Notes under the pieces: model-generated
The model's input: only the letters and a program-made list of their open reading frames with translations
Database searches by the model: none
What the model was told of the DNA's origin: nothing
Position numbers and translations under genes: made by a program
NCBI GenBank assembly: GCA_964651825.1
Contig: CAZYWK010000007.1
Span: 1 to 64,000 of the forward strand
Length of the DNA: 64,000 nt
Direction: 5' to 3'
DNA from: Sva-07 sp964651825
GTDB taxonomy: Bacteria; Actinomycetota; Acidimicrobiia; Acidimicrobiales; Ilumatobacteraceae
Shown: piece after piece, positions 1-8,438 of the stretch
How positions within the stretch are numbered: position 1 is the stretch's first letter
How the letters are laid out: each line of letters starts with the position of its first letter

Positions 1-503
1 ACCAGATCGAGAACCGCATCATCGAGGCCAAGAGCCGTGGCATCTACGAGGCGCCCGCGCTCGGGTTGCTGCAGATCTGCTACGAGCGGCTGCTCACCGG
101 CATCCACAACGAGAACACGCTGGAGAACTACTCCACGATGGGCCGCCGCCTCGGCCGGCTGCTCTACGAGGGCCGGTGGTTCGACCCGCAGAGCCTGATG
201 CTGCGCGAGCCGCTGATGCGTTGGGTCGGCTCGGCGGTCACCGGCGAGGTCACGGTCCGTCTCCGCCGCGGCGACGACTACTCGATCCTCGACACCACGA
301 GCCCGAACCTCACCTACGAGCCCGACCGCCTGTCGATGGAGCGGGTGGAGGACGCGGCGTTCGGCCCGCTCGACCGCATCGGCCAGCTCACGATGCGCAA
401 CCTCGACATCACCGACACCCGCAACAAGCTCGGTGTGTACCGCAGTGTCGGCACCCTCGCCGCCGGCGACGTCACCCCCGCCCTCGACCCCCCATCCGAC
501 TGA
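1..503 (+). CDS. argG: Argininosuccinate synthase, C-terminal part (5' end outside window)
   Basis: Only the last 166 residues are present; the open frame runs in from position 3 without a start. Argininosuccinate synthase joins citrulline and aspartate with ATP in the cytosolic arginine pathway. The visible part has the block RRLGRLLYEGRWFDPQSLML, then TGEVTVRLRRGDDYSIL and DRIGQLTMRNLDITDTR. These match the C-terminal multimerisation region of the longer, E. coli-type ArgG rather than the short type common in many bacteria. The stop TGA is at 501-503, and the next gene converges from the other strand only 6 bp away. Identity is clear from these conserved blocks. No regulation can be read because the promoter lies outside the window. 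Confidence 0.93.
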   Translation, partial: QIENRIIEAKSRGIYEAPALGLLQICYERLLTGIHNENTLENYSTMGRRLGRLLYEGRWFDPQSLMLREPLMRWVGSAVTGEVTVRLRRGDDYSILDTTSPNLTYEPDRLSMERVEDAAFGPLDRIGQLTMRNLDITDTRNKLGVYRSVGTLAAGDVTPALDPPSD

Positions 504-509
504 GCCGCC

Positions 510-1610
510 TCAGGCGGTGAGGTGCGCGACGAGGCCGGCGACGAGGCGGGCCCGTTCGGGCATCGAGGCGACGACGAGGTGCTCGGTGTCGGCGTGCGCG
601 CCACCGCCCACCGCGCCGAGCCCGTCGAGCGTCGGGACGCCGAGTGCGGCGGTGAAGTTGCCGTCGCTGCCACCGCCGACCGCCACGCCACGGAGACCGG
701 GCAGCACGGCCTGGGCGATCGGGAGGATCGTGGCCGAGGCGGACTCGGGCATCGGCGGGCGACCGATGGAACCGGTCACGCTGATCGCCGCCTCGGGATC
801 GATCGGGGCCAGGCCGGCCATCAGCGCCTCGATCCGCTCACGTTCCGCGGCCGACTCCACCCGGACGTCGACCCTGACGCGGGCCTCGGCCGGCACGACG
901 TTGTCGGCGGTACCGGCGCTCGCCACGGTGGGCGTGACAGTGGTGCCTGCGTCCGGATCGGCGAAGCCGGCGATGATCAGCACCTGATGCGACGCCTCGA
1001 TCAGCGCGTTGACACCCTTCTCCGGCTCCAGCCCGGCGTGGGCTGCCCTGCCGTTGATCACGACTTCGAAGGTGCCGGTGCCCTTGCGACCGGTCTTCAC
1101 GTGCCCGCCGTCGGCCGACGGTTCGAGCACGAGCACCGTTCCGCACACGAGAGCGCGCTGCTCGATGAGGCCGCGGGACTCGTTCGATCCGACCTCCTCG
1201 TCGGCGCTGAGCAACAACTCCGCTCCGGAGCGATCGTCGAGAGCAGCCAGACCGTGGATCGCCTGCACGACCCCGCCGAGCATGTCGAACACCCCCGGCC
1301 CGGTCGCGACCCCGTCGACGACTCGGAACGGGCGGTCCTCCAGGGTGCCGAGCGGGAACACGGTGTCGTGGTGGCCGACGAGCAGCACCTTCGGCTCGCC
1401 GCCGCCCCGCCAGTGCACGTGCGGTCCGGCCGGGCTGTCGATCAGCTCGGCGGTTCCGCCGAGGCGTCGTTCGATGATCGCAGCGAGCACCTTGGCCGAC
1501 GCCGACACCGCGTCGAGATCGAGCGACGGCGACTCGACCTCGACGAGCTCGCGCAGGTCGGCGAGCATCTCGGCGGTCGAGAAGTCGGCCTCGTCGGGGA
1601 TCGTCTGCAC
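510..1610 (-). CDS. M20 family metallopeptidase, glutamate carboxypeptidase (CPG2)-like
   Basis: The 366-residue protein is a di-zinc M20 peptidase of the ArgE/DapE/CPG2 group, which removes C-terminal residues or N-acyl groups from small substrates in the cytosol. Metal and catalytic motifs appear in order: GHHDTVF (first zinc His and the following Asp), GVFDMLGG (bridging Asp), DEEVGS (catalytic Glu pair) and a C-terminal HADTEHL (last His). A dimerisation lid with NGRAAHAG lies between them. The start is placed at GTG 1608-1610, directly before QTIPDEADF; the longer upstream open frame is low-complexity shadow of the divergent regulator. The gene is divergent from the MmyB-type regulator 54 bp away, so it may be the regulator's target. 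Substrate is not predictable; CPG2-type is chosen over ArgE from the KTGRKGTG and HADTEHL context. Confidence 0.88.
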   Translation of the reverse strand: MQTIPDEADFSTAEMLADLRELVEVESPSLDLDAVSASAKVLAAIIERRLGGTAELIDSPAGPHVHWRGGGEPKVLLVGHHDTVFPLGTLEDRPFRVVDGVATGPGVFDMLGGVVQAIHGLAALDDRSGAELLLSADEEVGSNESRGLIEQRALVCGTVLVLEPSADGGHVKTGRKGTGTFEVVINGRAAHAGLEPEKGVNALIEASHQVLIIAGFADPDAGTTVTPTVASAGTADNVVPAEARVRVDVRVESAAERERIEALMAGLAPIDPEAAISVTGSIGRPPMPESASATILPIAQAVLPGLRGVAVGGGSDGNFTAALGVPTLDGLGAVGGGAHADTEHLVVASMPERARLVAGLVAHLTA

Positions 1611-1664
1611 GGGGCCACCGTATTCGCTGCACGGGCGATCCGCCGGAGTTGATTGACTGGAACG
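1611..1664. promoter_or_regulatory. Divergent promoter region between M20 peptidase and MmyB-type regulator
   Basis: This 54-bp spacer separates two divergent genes, so both promoters and any operator of the regulator must lie here or overlap the coding starts. I see no convincing -35/-10 pair and no clean palindrome. The assignment rests on gene arrangement only. Confidence 0.35.
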
Positions 1665-2495
1665 ATGGGGACGGCCGATCACCGCCAGGAGCTGGCCGAG
1701 TTCCTGCGCGGGCGCCGGGAGGCCACCCGCCCCGACCAGGTCGGGCTGCCGGCGGGGCGCGGCCGCCGCACCCCGGGCCTGCGCCGCGAGGAGGTGGCAA
1801 TGCTCGCCGGGGTGTCGCTCACCTGGTACACGTGGCTCGAACAGGGGCGACGGATCAACGCGTCGCGCGACGTCCTGTTGGCGATCGGTCGGGCGTTGCG
1901 GCTCGACGACGCCGGCGTCGATCACCTCCTCTCGCTCGCCGAGCCGGGCAACGCGGCGCCGGTCGAGGTGCCGGCCACTCCGCCAGCTGCCCTCGAACGG
2001 CTGCTCGACGCGCTCATGCCGGCGCCCGCCTACGTGCTCGGGCCGCGCTGGGAGTTCCTCGCCTGGAACGACGCCCAGCAGCGCTTGTACCCCCGCATCG
2101 AGCACCTCGAACCGCCTCGCCGGAACCTGATGTGGGTGCTGTTCGCCGATCCGGCCACGCGTACCCTCATCGTCGACTGGGACATCCACGCCCGCCAGGC
2201 GCTCGCCGAGTTCCGCGCCGCGACCTCAGCGGTCCGACACGATCCGGCGATGGTCGAGCTGATCGCGATGCTGCGCGCCGAATCCGACGACTTCGACCGT
2301 TGGTGGCCGGAGCACGACGTGTCGGGCTTCGAGACGCGACTGCGCCGATTCCACCATCCCACCGCCGGCGAGCTGACGTTCCAGTACCAGCAGCTCGCGC
2401 CGGTCGAGTGGCCGAACCTCCGCGTCGTCGCCCAGCTCGCGGTCCCCGGCGACGACTCCGCCGAACGCCTCGCCGTCCGCCACTACTTGGTATAG
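1665..2495 (+). CDS. XRE/MmyB-type helix-turn-helix transcriptional regulator
   Basis: The 276-residue protein has an N-terminal helix-turn-helix (about residues 5-70, with RTPGLRREEVAMLAGVSLTW and the LEQGR recognition-helix end). It is followed by an MmyB-type ligand-binding domain (PAYVLGPRWEFLAWNDAQ, then RRNLMWVLFADPATR and a C-terminal ELTFQYQQLAPVEWPNL block). MmyB-type regulators in actinobacteria usually sit next to dehydrogenase or hydrolase genes and are thought to bind fatty-acid-like ligands. The start is set at ATG 1665; a TTG at 1653 would add four residues (MTGT). It is divergent from the M20 peptidase, the likeliest target. The stop is 5 bp before a scaffold gap, so its downstream neighbour is unknown. 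Confidence 0.88.
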   Translation: MGTADHRQELAEFLRGRREATRPDQVGLPAGRGRRTPGLRREEVAMLAGVSLTWYTWLEQGRRINASRDVLLAIGRALRLDDAGVDHLLSLAEPGNAAPVEVPATPPAALERLLDALMPAPAYVLGPRWEFLAWNDAQQRLYPRIEHLEPPRRNLMWVLFADPATRTLIVDWDIHARQALAEFRAATSAVRHDPAMVELIAMLRAESDDFDRWWPEHDVSGFETRLRRFHHPTAGELTFQYQQLAPVEWPNLRVVAQLAVPGDDSAERLAVRHYLV

Positions 2496-2500
2496 CTCGG

Positions 2501-2600
2501 NNNNNNNNNNNNNNNNNNNNNNNNNNNNNNNNNNNNNNNNNNNNNNNNNNNNNNNNNNNNNNNNNNNNNNNNNNNNNNNNNNNNNNNNNNNNNNNNNNNN
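2501..2600. other. Scaffold gap (100 N)
   Basis: Exactly 100 unknown bases, the usual placeholder for a gap of unknown size. It removes the 3' end of the polyphosphate glucokinase gene and whatever lies between it and the regulator. The flanks share no obvious repeat. Confidence 0.97.
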
Positions 2601-3343
2601 GCGACGAGGGCGGCACCGACGATGCCGGCGTTGTTGGCCATCTGGGCCGGGACGATCTCGGTGGCGATCTTCAGCTTCGGGAGCCACTCGTCGGCCTGCT
2701 TGCTCGCGCCGCCGCCGACGATGAACAGGTCGGGCGAGAACAGCCGCTCCAGATGGCGCAGGTACTTCTGCACCCGCTTGGCCCACGCCGACCACGACAG
2801 CTCGTCGCGCTTGCGGGCGCTCGCCGCCGCCTTCGTCTCGGCGTCGTAGCCATCGAGCTCGAGGTGCCCGAGCTCGGTGTTCGGCACGAGATGCCCGTCG
2901 ATGAACAGCCCCGAACCGATCCCGGTGCCGAACGTCAGCATCATCACCACACCGCCACGGCCCTGCCCGGCGCCGAAGCGCAGCTCGGCCAGGCCGGCAG
3001 CGTCGGCGTCGTTGATCATGTGGACATCGACACCGGACGCCGCGGTGAACACGGCATCGGCATCGACGTTCATCCACGACTCGTCGATGTTCGCCGCCGA
3101 CTCGACGATCCCCGCCCGCACCACCGCCGGGAAGCCGACCCCGGCCGGGCCGGTCCACGAGAAGTGCGTCACCAGTTGCTGGACGACGCCGGCCATGGCG
3201 TCCGGCGTGGCGGGCTGCGGGGTGTCGATGCGGTAGCGCTCGCTGACCAGCTCGCCGGTCGCGAGATCGACGATCGCCGCCTTCATCCCGGTGCCCCCGA
3301 TGTCGATGCCCAGGCTGGTCGTCGGGGAGCCGGCTTCGATCAC
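2601..3343 (-). CDS. ppgK: Polyphosphate--glucose phosphotransferase, 3' end lost in gap
   Basis: This ROK-fold kinase phosphorylates glucose using polyphosphate (and often ATP), feeding glycolysis. Visible motifs are the phosphate-binding LGIDIGGTGMKAAIVD near the N-terminus, NDADAAGLAELRFGAG, the GTGIGSGLF loop, the PpgK signature VPNTELGHLELDGYDAE, LSWSAWAKRVQKYL, and FSPDLFIVGGGASK followed by NNAGIVGAAL. The frame reaches the scaffold gap after about 247 residues, so roughly 15-20 C-terminal residues should be missing. The start is placed at GTG 3341-3343, which overlaps the TGA of the acyl-CoA dehydrogenase gene (GTGA), giving translational coupling. An upstream GTG at 3373 would lengthen the overlap and is less likely. 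PpgK is typical of actinobacteria, which supports the taxonomic call. Confidence 0.92.
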
Positions 3344-4581
3344 GCCGGGGAACCGTAGCGAGTCTGCGCCCACGTCATGCCACGTTGCACGTCGGGTTCA
3401 CGAGGCAGCCCGAGGACGTGTTCGGCGACGATGTTCCGCTGCACCGCGAACGTGCCGCCGCCCAGCGTGAGCGCCGGCGAGAACAGGTAGCCGTAGTGCC
3501 AGATCGGGTCGACGTCGGGGAACTGGCGAGCCGAGATCTCCGCGGCGAGGTTGTTCTCCGTCGGCCCGCTCTGCATCGACGCCGGGATCTTGCCGACCGG
3601 ACCCGAGCCCGTGAGCATTCCCGCGGCACCGGTGAGGTCCTTGGCCAACGCCATGACGTGCTGGCCGTGCTCGTCGGCCATGATCTTCTGGATCGATGCC
3701 TCGGGCCCGGGCGTCTTGCCGTTGAGCGTCGCCGACAGGCTGCGCATCCGGTTGAGGTGGAGCAACTGCGCTTCGACGTGCAGGGCGGCCGCCCGGTCAC
3801 GCAGGACCGGATCGTCGAGGCCGCCGGCTCCCCGGATCAGCTCGATCAGCTCGTCGGCTGATGGTCCGACGCCCCACAGCGAGCCCGCCGACGACAGCGA
3901 GACCCGCTCGTTCGACAGCGTGACCTTCGCCAGCCGCCACCCGTCGTTCTCCTTGCCGACGAGCAGCGACGCCGGGATCCGCACGTTGTCGAAGAACACC
4001 TGGTTGAACGAGTGCGCCGTGGTCATGTCGACGATGGGGCTGAGTGTGATGCCCGGCAGGTCCATCGGACAGATGAAGTACGAGATGCCCTTGTGCTTGG
4101 GCTGGTCGGGATCGGTGCGAGCGATGAGGATGCCGTACTTCGAGTGGTGGGCGCCGCTCGACCAGATCTTCGACCCGTTCACCACGTACTCGTCACCGTC
4201 CTTGACGGCCCGGCAGGAGAGGCTGGCGAGGTCGGAGCCCGCGTCGGGCTCGGAGAACAACTGGCACCAGATGTCCTCACCGCTGAGGATCCTCGGCAGG
4301 TACCGCTCGTGTTGCTCGGGCGTGCCGGCGAGGAAGATGGTCGGCGCCGCCCAACCGATCCCGATCGGGTTCGACGGGCGCCGCACCCCGGCCGCGGACA
4401 GCTCGTCGTCGATCACCAACTGCTCGATCGGGTCGGCACCGAGCCCCCACGGCGCCGGCCAGTGCGGCACGACGTAGCCACCCTCGGCGAGATCGTTCGC
4501 CGTCGGTTCCGGATGGGCTGCGAGCCAGTCGCGGACGTTGCGCCGCGCCGGATGATCGTCGGGAGGAAGGTCGAAGTCCAT
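3340..4581 (-). CDS. Acyl-CoA dehydrogenase family protein
   Basis: This 413-residue flavoprotein of the acyl-CoA dehydrogenase superfamily oxidises an acyl-CoA at the alpha-beta bond and passes electrons to ETF. Recognisable parts are the N-terminal helical domain, the FAD-contacting QLFSEPDAGSDLASL block, YVVNGSKIWSSGAHHSKYGI, the middle beta domain, and a C-terminal helical domain with MQSGPTENNLAAEISARQFP. Length is normal for the family. The exact chain or substrate class cannot be told; actinobacteria have many paralogs, some for steroid or branched substrates. It is coupled to the downstream glucokinase by a 4-bp overlap and lies 48 bp after the wax ester synthase gene, so a lipid role in the same transcript is plausible. 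Confidence 0.9.
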   Translation of the reverse strand: MDFDLPPDDHPARRNVRDWLAAHPEPTANDLAEGGYVVPHWPAPWGLGADPIEQLVIDDELSAAGVRRPSNPIGIGWAAPTIFLAGTPEQHERYLPRILSGEDIWCQLFSEPDAGSDLASLSCRAVKDGDEYVVNGSKIWSSGAHHSKYGILIARTDPDQPKHKGISYFICPMDLPGITLSPIVDMTTAHSFNQVFFDNVRIPASLLVGKENDGWRLAKVTLSNERVSLSSAGSLWGVGPSADELIELIRGAGGLDDPVLRDRAAALHVEAQLLHLNRMRSLSATLNGKTPGPEASIQKIMADEHGQHVMALAKDLTGAAGMLTGSGPVGKIPASMQSGPTENNLAAEISARQFPDVDPIWHYGYLFSPALTLGGGTFAVQRNIVAEHVLGLPREPDVQRGMTWAQTRYGSPA

Positions 4582-4629
4582 CGCCGGCCAGTCTCGCCGG
4601 ATCGTTGCCCCGACGCCGAACCCGGCGCG

Positions 4630-6234
4630 TTAGCCGGCGGCCGTCTTCCTGGCCGCGGTCTTCTTGGTCGCCGTCTTCTTGGTCGCCGTCTTCTTGGCAG
4701 GAGGGACCGGGGCGATGCCCTGGCCACCACGTCGCATCGACGGACCACGCGACGGGGCGAGGCGTTCGGCACCGGTGGCTTCGAAGAGGCGGTCGATCTC
4801 GTCGATGTGCATGTCGATCATGTCCCACAGGTCGGGGACGAGCTCGCGGCACGCGATCAGCCCGAAGTCGAGCTTGTCGAGGTAGCTGTGCACCGTGATG
4901 TTGAGGCCCATCCCCTCGGCGATGGTCGACACGGGGATGTAGTTGTCCATGCGGGCGCCGGCGAAGTAGAGCGGCTGGCGCGGACCGGGCACGTTGCTGA
5001 TCACCACGTTGGCGGGCAGCGTCGCCCGGTTGGCGAGCCGCAGCCGGGTGACGAGGCGCATCGCGGAGGTCGCCACCACCGGCGAGGTGAACTGGGAGAT
5101 GTCGGTCACCGCGGTGGCCGGGATCAGGTCGAGCTGGTGCTTGGCGACGTTCATCGCCTCGTGGCAGCGCAGGACCCGCTCGAGCGGGTCGGCCACGTTG
5201 GTCGGCAGCTCGGCGACGATGCTCGTGACCCGGTTCGTCCACGGGTCCTCCTCCTCCCCCGTGCGGATCGACACCGGCACCATCGCCCGCAACGGCTTGT
5301 CGGGGAGCGCGTCGTGCTTGATCAGGTACTCCCGCAGGCCGCCGGCGCAGATCGCCATGACGATGTCGTTGACGGTGCAGCCGGTGGCGTCTTTGAGCTG
5401 CTTGATGTTCTCGAGCGACGTGGACCGCATCGCGAACCGGCGGTGCGACGTGATCGCCTTGTTCCACGGCGTCGGCGGGGCGGGCGTGATCGGCAGGCTG
5501 ACGCGTGAGATCGACTCGTCGACCGGCCGGGCCGTGACGCGGGTCGCCACCGCGGTCACCACGTTGCGCGCCTGCGCGGCCATCCCGCTCACGCTGGTGA
5601 GGCCGGCACCCGCCGCCACGTCGCGCACGAGCCGGAGCTGGACGCGGAGGTTCTTCAACGGGTTCGATGCGAGGTGCGCCGCGGTGTGCTGGAGCATCTC
5701 CAGCTCGCTCGGCATCGCTTCGCCGTCCCACGCGACGGGCTCGAGCGTGTTCTCGGCGTCGGGGTCGGTGTCGGTGAGCATGTTGAGCAGGATCACGCCG
5801 GATGCCCCGTCGATGGTGGCGTGGTGGGTCTTGGTCAACATCGCCCACCGGCCGTCGGCAAGTCCCTCGATCACGTAGCACTCCCACAGCGGGCGCGAGC
5901 GGTCCATGTGCCGCCCGACGATGCGGGCCACCTGCTCGGCGAGCTGGTCGGCTGCGCCGGGAGGCGCCAAGCCGAGGTGGCGGACGTGGTAGTCGAGGTC
6001 GAACTCGGGATCGTCGATCCAGTACGGGTGGTCGAGCTGGAGCGGGACGGTCACGAGGCGGCGGCGCATCGGGTCGAGCCGACCGATCATCCCCTCGAAC
6101 CGGCGGTAGGCGTGCTCGTACGGGTCGAAGTCGGGGCTCGGACGTTGATAGATGGCGAGCCCGCTCACGTGACCGAACGTGGTCGGCGTCTCCATGTACA
6201 AGAAGCTGGCGTCGAGGCCGGTCAGTTGCTTCAT
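4630..6234 (-). CDS. Wax ester synthase / diacylglycerol acyltransferase (WS/DGAT)
   Basis: The 534-residue enzyme transfers acyl groups from acyl-CoA to diacylglycerol or fatty alcohols to make storage lipid at the membrane or droplet surface. The N-terminus MKQLTGLDASFLYMETPTT is characteristic. The catalytic HHATIDG (HHxxxDG) lies near residue 137, preceded by RSRPLWECYVIEGL (PLW motif). CTVNDIVMAICAGGLREYL (the ND motif region) and NVPGPRQPLYFAGARM follow. The start is ATG 6232-6234; the 18 residues further upstream in the frame are not conserved-looking. The last about 22 residues are a repeated Lys/Ala/Thr tail (units of KKTAT) beyond the normal end of the family. It sits beside an acyl-CoA dehydrogenase, consistent with storage-lipid metabolism. 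Confidence 0.94.
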   Translation of the reverse strand: MKQLTGLDASFLYMETPTTFGHVSGLAIYQRPSPDFDPYEHAYRRFEGMIGRLDPMRRRLVTVPLQLDHPYWIDDPEFDLDYHVRHLGLAPPGAADQLAEQVARIVGRHMDRSRPLWECYVIEGLADGRWAMLTKTHHATIDGASGVILLNMLTDTDPDAENTLEPVAWDGEAMPSELEMLQHTAAHLASNPLKNLRVQLRLVRDVAAGAGLTSVSGMAAQARNVVTAVATRVTARPVDESISRVSLPITPAPPTPWNKAITSHRRFAMRSTSLENIKQLKDATGCTVNDIVMAICAGGLREYLIKHDALPDKPLRAMVPVSIRTGEEEDPWTNRVTSIVAELPTNVADPLERVLRCHEAMNVAKHQLDLIPATAVTDISQFTSPVVATSAMRLVTRLRLANRATLPANVVISNVPGPRQPLYFAGARMDNYIPVSTIAEGMGLNITVHSYLDKLDFGLIACRELVPDLWDMIDMHIDEIDRLFEATGAERLAPSRGPSMRRGGQGIAPVPPAKKTATKKTATKKTAARKTAAG

Positions 6235-6294
6235 GGCTGCTTCACGATCTGTCACCCCCGGTCGAGATCTGGTGACCGATCTTGGCACACTCTC

Positions 6295-7329
6295 CTACAA
6301 CCGCTCGAAGAGACGTGCCGCTTGCTCGGCGGCCTTGGCCCGCACCTCGTCACCGTCGACCCGGACGGCGCGCCCGTCGGTCAGCACCCGCTCACCGTCG
6401 ACGTCGACGTGGAGCGCGCGGACGCCGGTGGTGTACGCCAAGCGCCACGGATCGAGCGGGGCGTACGACCACGTGACAGCGTCGGCGGCGACCTCGGGCA
6501 CGAGCGAGCGCGACGTCTCGAGCCACGACCACGCGAGGTCTGGGGTCGCGGTGATGTCGTGCTCGCGGGCCCGGACGAAGGCGACCCGGAACTCGTCGAG
6601 CATGTCGGCGCCGATGCCGTCGGTGCCGAGCGCCACCGGGTTGGTGAACCGCATCGGGGCGGCGTAGCCGACGGCGTTGTTCATGTTCGAGCGCGGGTTG
6701 TGCACGATCGTTCCCCGCATGCCGTGGTCGTCGGGCAGATGGACACCGTGGACGACGAGCCAGTCGTCGGTGGAGAGCGACGCGAGCCGCGCCGGCGCGT
6801 CGATGTCGTCGATCCCTTCGGCGACGTGCACGTGGACGCCGACGCCATGGTCGAGCGCGAGCGCGGCGGCAGCCTCCAACGTGTCGTCGGAACAGGTGAA
6901 CGCGGCATGGACGCCGACCATCCCGCGGCCCCCCTCGCGCAGGTAGCGGTCGTTCTCCGCCAACCCGCGGTTGGCCCCGTCGGCGCCGTGCCGGTCGGTG
7001 ACGCCGTAGCAGGTCGACACCCGGACGCCGACTTCGGCGCAGGCGTCGGCGATCACCTTCAGCGACCCCTCGATCGCGTTGGGCGACTCGTGGTGGTCGA
7101 TGATCGCCGTGCACCCCGACTCGAGCGCCTCGAGGGCGCCGAGCTTGGCCGACCACTCCAGCATCTCGAGGTCGAGCGCCCGGTCGAGCCGCCACCAGAC
7201 GAGCTCGAGCACCTCGAGGAAGCCGTGGGGAGTGCGCGGCGGCGCAGGCATGCCACGCGCGAGGGCCGAGTACAGGTGGTGGTGCGCACACACCAACCCC
7301 GCGCTGGTGGCGAGTGGTGTGTCGGTCAT
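6295..7329 (-). CDS. SsnA-like amidohydrolase, short form
   Basis: This 344-residue protein belongs to the metal-dependent amidohydrolase superfamily, nearest to SsnA/chlorohydrolase-type deaminases. Motifs in order: GLVCAHHHLYSAL (the HxH metal site), GCTAIIDHHESP, GVHAAFTCSDDTLEAA, VHVHVAEG, VVHGVHLPDDH, the highly characteristic HNPRSNMNNAVGYA, and LGTDGIGADMLDEFR (metal Asp). Most relatives have about 60 residues before the HxH motif and a further 30-40 at the C-terminus, forming the composite beta-sandwich. This protein begins almost directly at the barrel. The upstream gene ends only 4 bp away, so there is no room for a longer in-frame N-terminus. It may be a reduced but intact barrel or a decayed copy. 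Substrate is unknown. Confidence 0.82.
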   Translation of the reverse strand: MTDTPLATSAGLVCAHHHLYSALARGMPAPPRTPHGFLEVLELVWWRLDRALDLEMLEWSAKLGALEALESGCTAIIDHHESPNAIEGSLKVIADACAEVGVRVSTCYGVTDRHGADGANRGLAENDRYLREGGRGMVGVHAAFTCSDDTLEAAAALALDHGVGVHVHVAEGIDDIDAPARLASLSTDDWLVVHGVHLPDDHGMRGTIVHNPRSNMNNAVGYAAPMRFTNPVALGTDGIGADMLDEFRVAFVRAREHDITATPDLAWSWLETSRSLVPEVAADAVTWSYAPLDPWRLAYTTGVRALHVDVDGERVLTDGRAVRVDGDEVRAKAAEQAARLFERL

Positions 7330-7333
7330 CGGA

Positions 7334-7648
7334 TCAGCGCGGGTGGTGGCGACCCGAGCGCGCGGCGGCGCTCTCGGCGGCGCGGGCCTCGGCCCGCTGC
7401 TTGCGCCGGAACCACTGCCAGATCGCGGTGATGATGATCGCCCCGATCAACGAGCCGATGATGCCGCTCAGGCGCAGGTCGAGGCCGTCGCCGGCGATCA
7501 GGCTGAAGATCAGGCCACCGACGAGCGACCCGGCGAATCCGGCCACGAAGGCCATGGTCCAGTCGACGCGGGGGCCGTCACGGCCGACGATGAGTTGGGC
7601 GAGGGCACCAATGCCCATTCCGAGACCGAGGATGGCGAGGATCAGCAC
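7334..7648 (-). CDS. GlsB/YeaQ/YmgE family small membrane protein
   Basis: A 104-residue integral membrane protein with three hydrophobic segments and glycine-rich packing (LGLGMGIGALAQLIVG, AFVAGFAGSLVGGLIF, GIIGSLIGAIIITAIW), ending in a basic tail (RRKQRAEARAAESAAARSGR). This pattern is the GlsB/YeaQ/YmgE or 'transglycosylase-associated' family, which is induced by general stress in several bacteria but has no proven activity. It lies 4 bp upstream of the amidohydrolase gene on the same strand. It starts a local cluster of small membrane proteins on both strands. Confidence 0.85.
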   Translation of the reverse strand: MLILAILGLGMGIGALAQLIVGRDGPRVDWTMAFVAGFAGSLVGGLIFSLIAGDGLDLRLSGIIGSLIGAIIITAIWQWFRRKQRAEARAAESAAARSGRHHPR

Positions 7649-7740
7649 GAGGCCAGACGCTAACGCGGGTATCGCTGACCTGCTGGTTCTCGGGGCGTAC
7701 AGTTCGCGTTCGCACGTCCCGCAACGAAATGAGGATCAAC

Positions 7741-7926
7741 ATGATCAAGACCCTGATTGCCGCATTCGTCATCTTCCTGATCGCCACCTTCCCGGCGACC
7801 TGGCTCCTGATGCTGTTTCTCGGCAACGTCGGCCTCGGCATCAGCTATTGGGGCACACTGCCACTCGGCATCCTCGTTTCGGTGCTGCTCGGCGGTGCAA
7901 CCGCACCAGCGATCGTCGTCCGCTGA
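7741..7926 (+). CDS. Small two-helix membrane protein
   Basis: A 61-residue protein made almost entirely of two hydrophobic segments (MIKTLIAAFVIFLIATFP and a second one around GILVSVLLGGATAPAIVV). I do not recognise the family. The start is set at ATG 7741 because a GAGGA ribosome-binding sequence lies about 6 bp before it; an in-frame ATG at 7729 would overlap that site. It is 73 bp upstream of the first SHOCT membrane protein on the same strand and may be cotranscribed with it. A role in envelope stress is only suggested by the neighbours. Confidence 0.6.
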   Translation: MIKTLIAAFVIFLIATFPATWLLMLFLGNVGLGISYWGTLPLGILVSVLLGGATAPAIVVR

Positions 7927-7999
7927 CCGGCGGACCACCCGATCGACCCATCACCAACAATCCATCACCAACTGAAAACTCCTCCCGAAAGGCTCCACC

Positions 8000-8395
8000 A
8001 TGCTCGCAGAGTTCGGAACCGGCCAGGTCTTCTGGTCGTTCCTCTGGTTCTTCATCTTCATCATCTGGATCTACCTGCTGATCTTCATCTTCTCCGACAT
8101 CTTCCGCAGCCACGACCTCGGCGGCTGGGGCAAGGCGTTGTGGTCGATCTTCATCATCGTGCTGCCCTACATCGGCATCTTCGCCTACCTGATCGCCCGC
8201 GGCGGTGGAATGGCCGAACGGAACATCAAGCAGGCCCAGGCGCAGCAGCAGGCGATGGATGCCTACATCCGCGACACCGCCGGGGGTGGGGCGTCGCAGG
8301 CCGATCAGTTGAGCAAGCTGGCCGACCTGCACACGGCCGGCAAGATCGACGACGCCGAGTACGCGTCGGCGAAGGCGAAGGTCCTCGCCTCCTGA
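8000..8395 (+). CDS. PLDc_N-like / SHOCT domain membrane protein (paralog 1)
   Basis: A 131-residue protein with an N-terminal hydrophobic region of two helices (FWSFLWFFIFIIWIYLLIFI, then LWSIFIIVLPYIGIFAYLIA), the short WGKALW link typical of PLDc_N-type membrane modules, an amphipathic linker with MAERNIKQAQAQQQAMDAYI, and a C-terminal SHOCT helix-hairpin (LSKLADLHTAGKIDDAEYASAKAKVL). SHOCT is a short C-terminal module that tends to mediate oligomerisation. A GAAAGG ribosome-binding site precedes the ATG. A close paralog lies at 10785-11180 and a third SHOCT protein at 9707-10078. Function is unknown. Confidence 0.8.
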   Translation: MLAEFGTGQVFWSFLWFFIFIIWIYLLIFIFSDIFRSHDLGGWGKALWSIFIIVLPYIGIFAYLIARGGGMAERNIKQAQAQQQAMDAYIRDTAGGGASQADQLSKLADLHTAGKIDDAEYASAKAKVLAS

Positions 8396-8401
8396 TTCCC
8401 G

Positions 8402-8434
8402 CTCGGGCCGGCCGGTTCGCCCGGTCGGCCCGAG
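8402..8434. terminator. Bidirectional GC-rich hairpin between convergent genes
   Basis: The sequence CTCGGGCCGGCCGG (8402-8415), loop TTCGC, then CCGGTCGGCCCGAG (8421-8434) forms a 14-bp stem with one G-T pair and a 5-base loop. It lies 6 bp after the stop of the SHOCT gene and 4 bp from the stop of the convergent membrane protein gene. It is therefore well placed to end transcription from both sides. There is no T-tract, as is common in high-GC actinobacteria. Confidence 0.7.
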
Positions 8435-8438
8435 GAAC

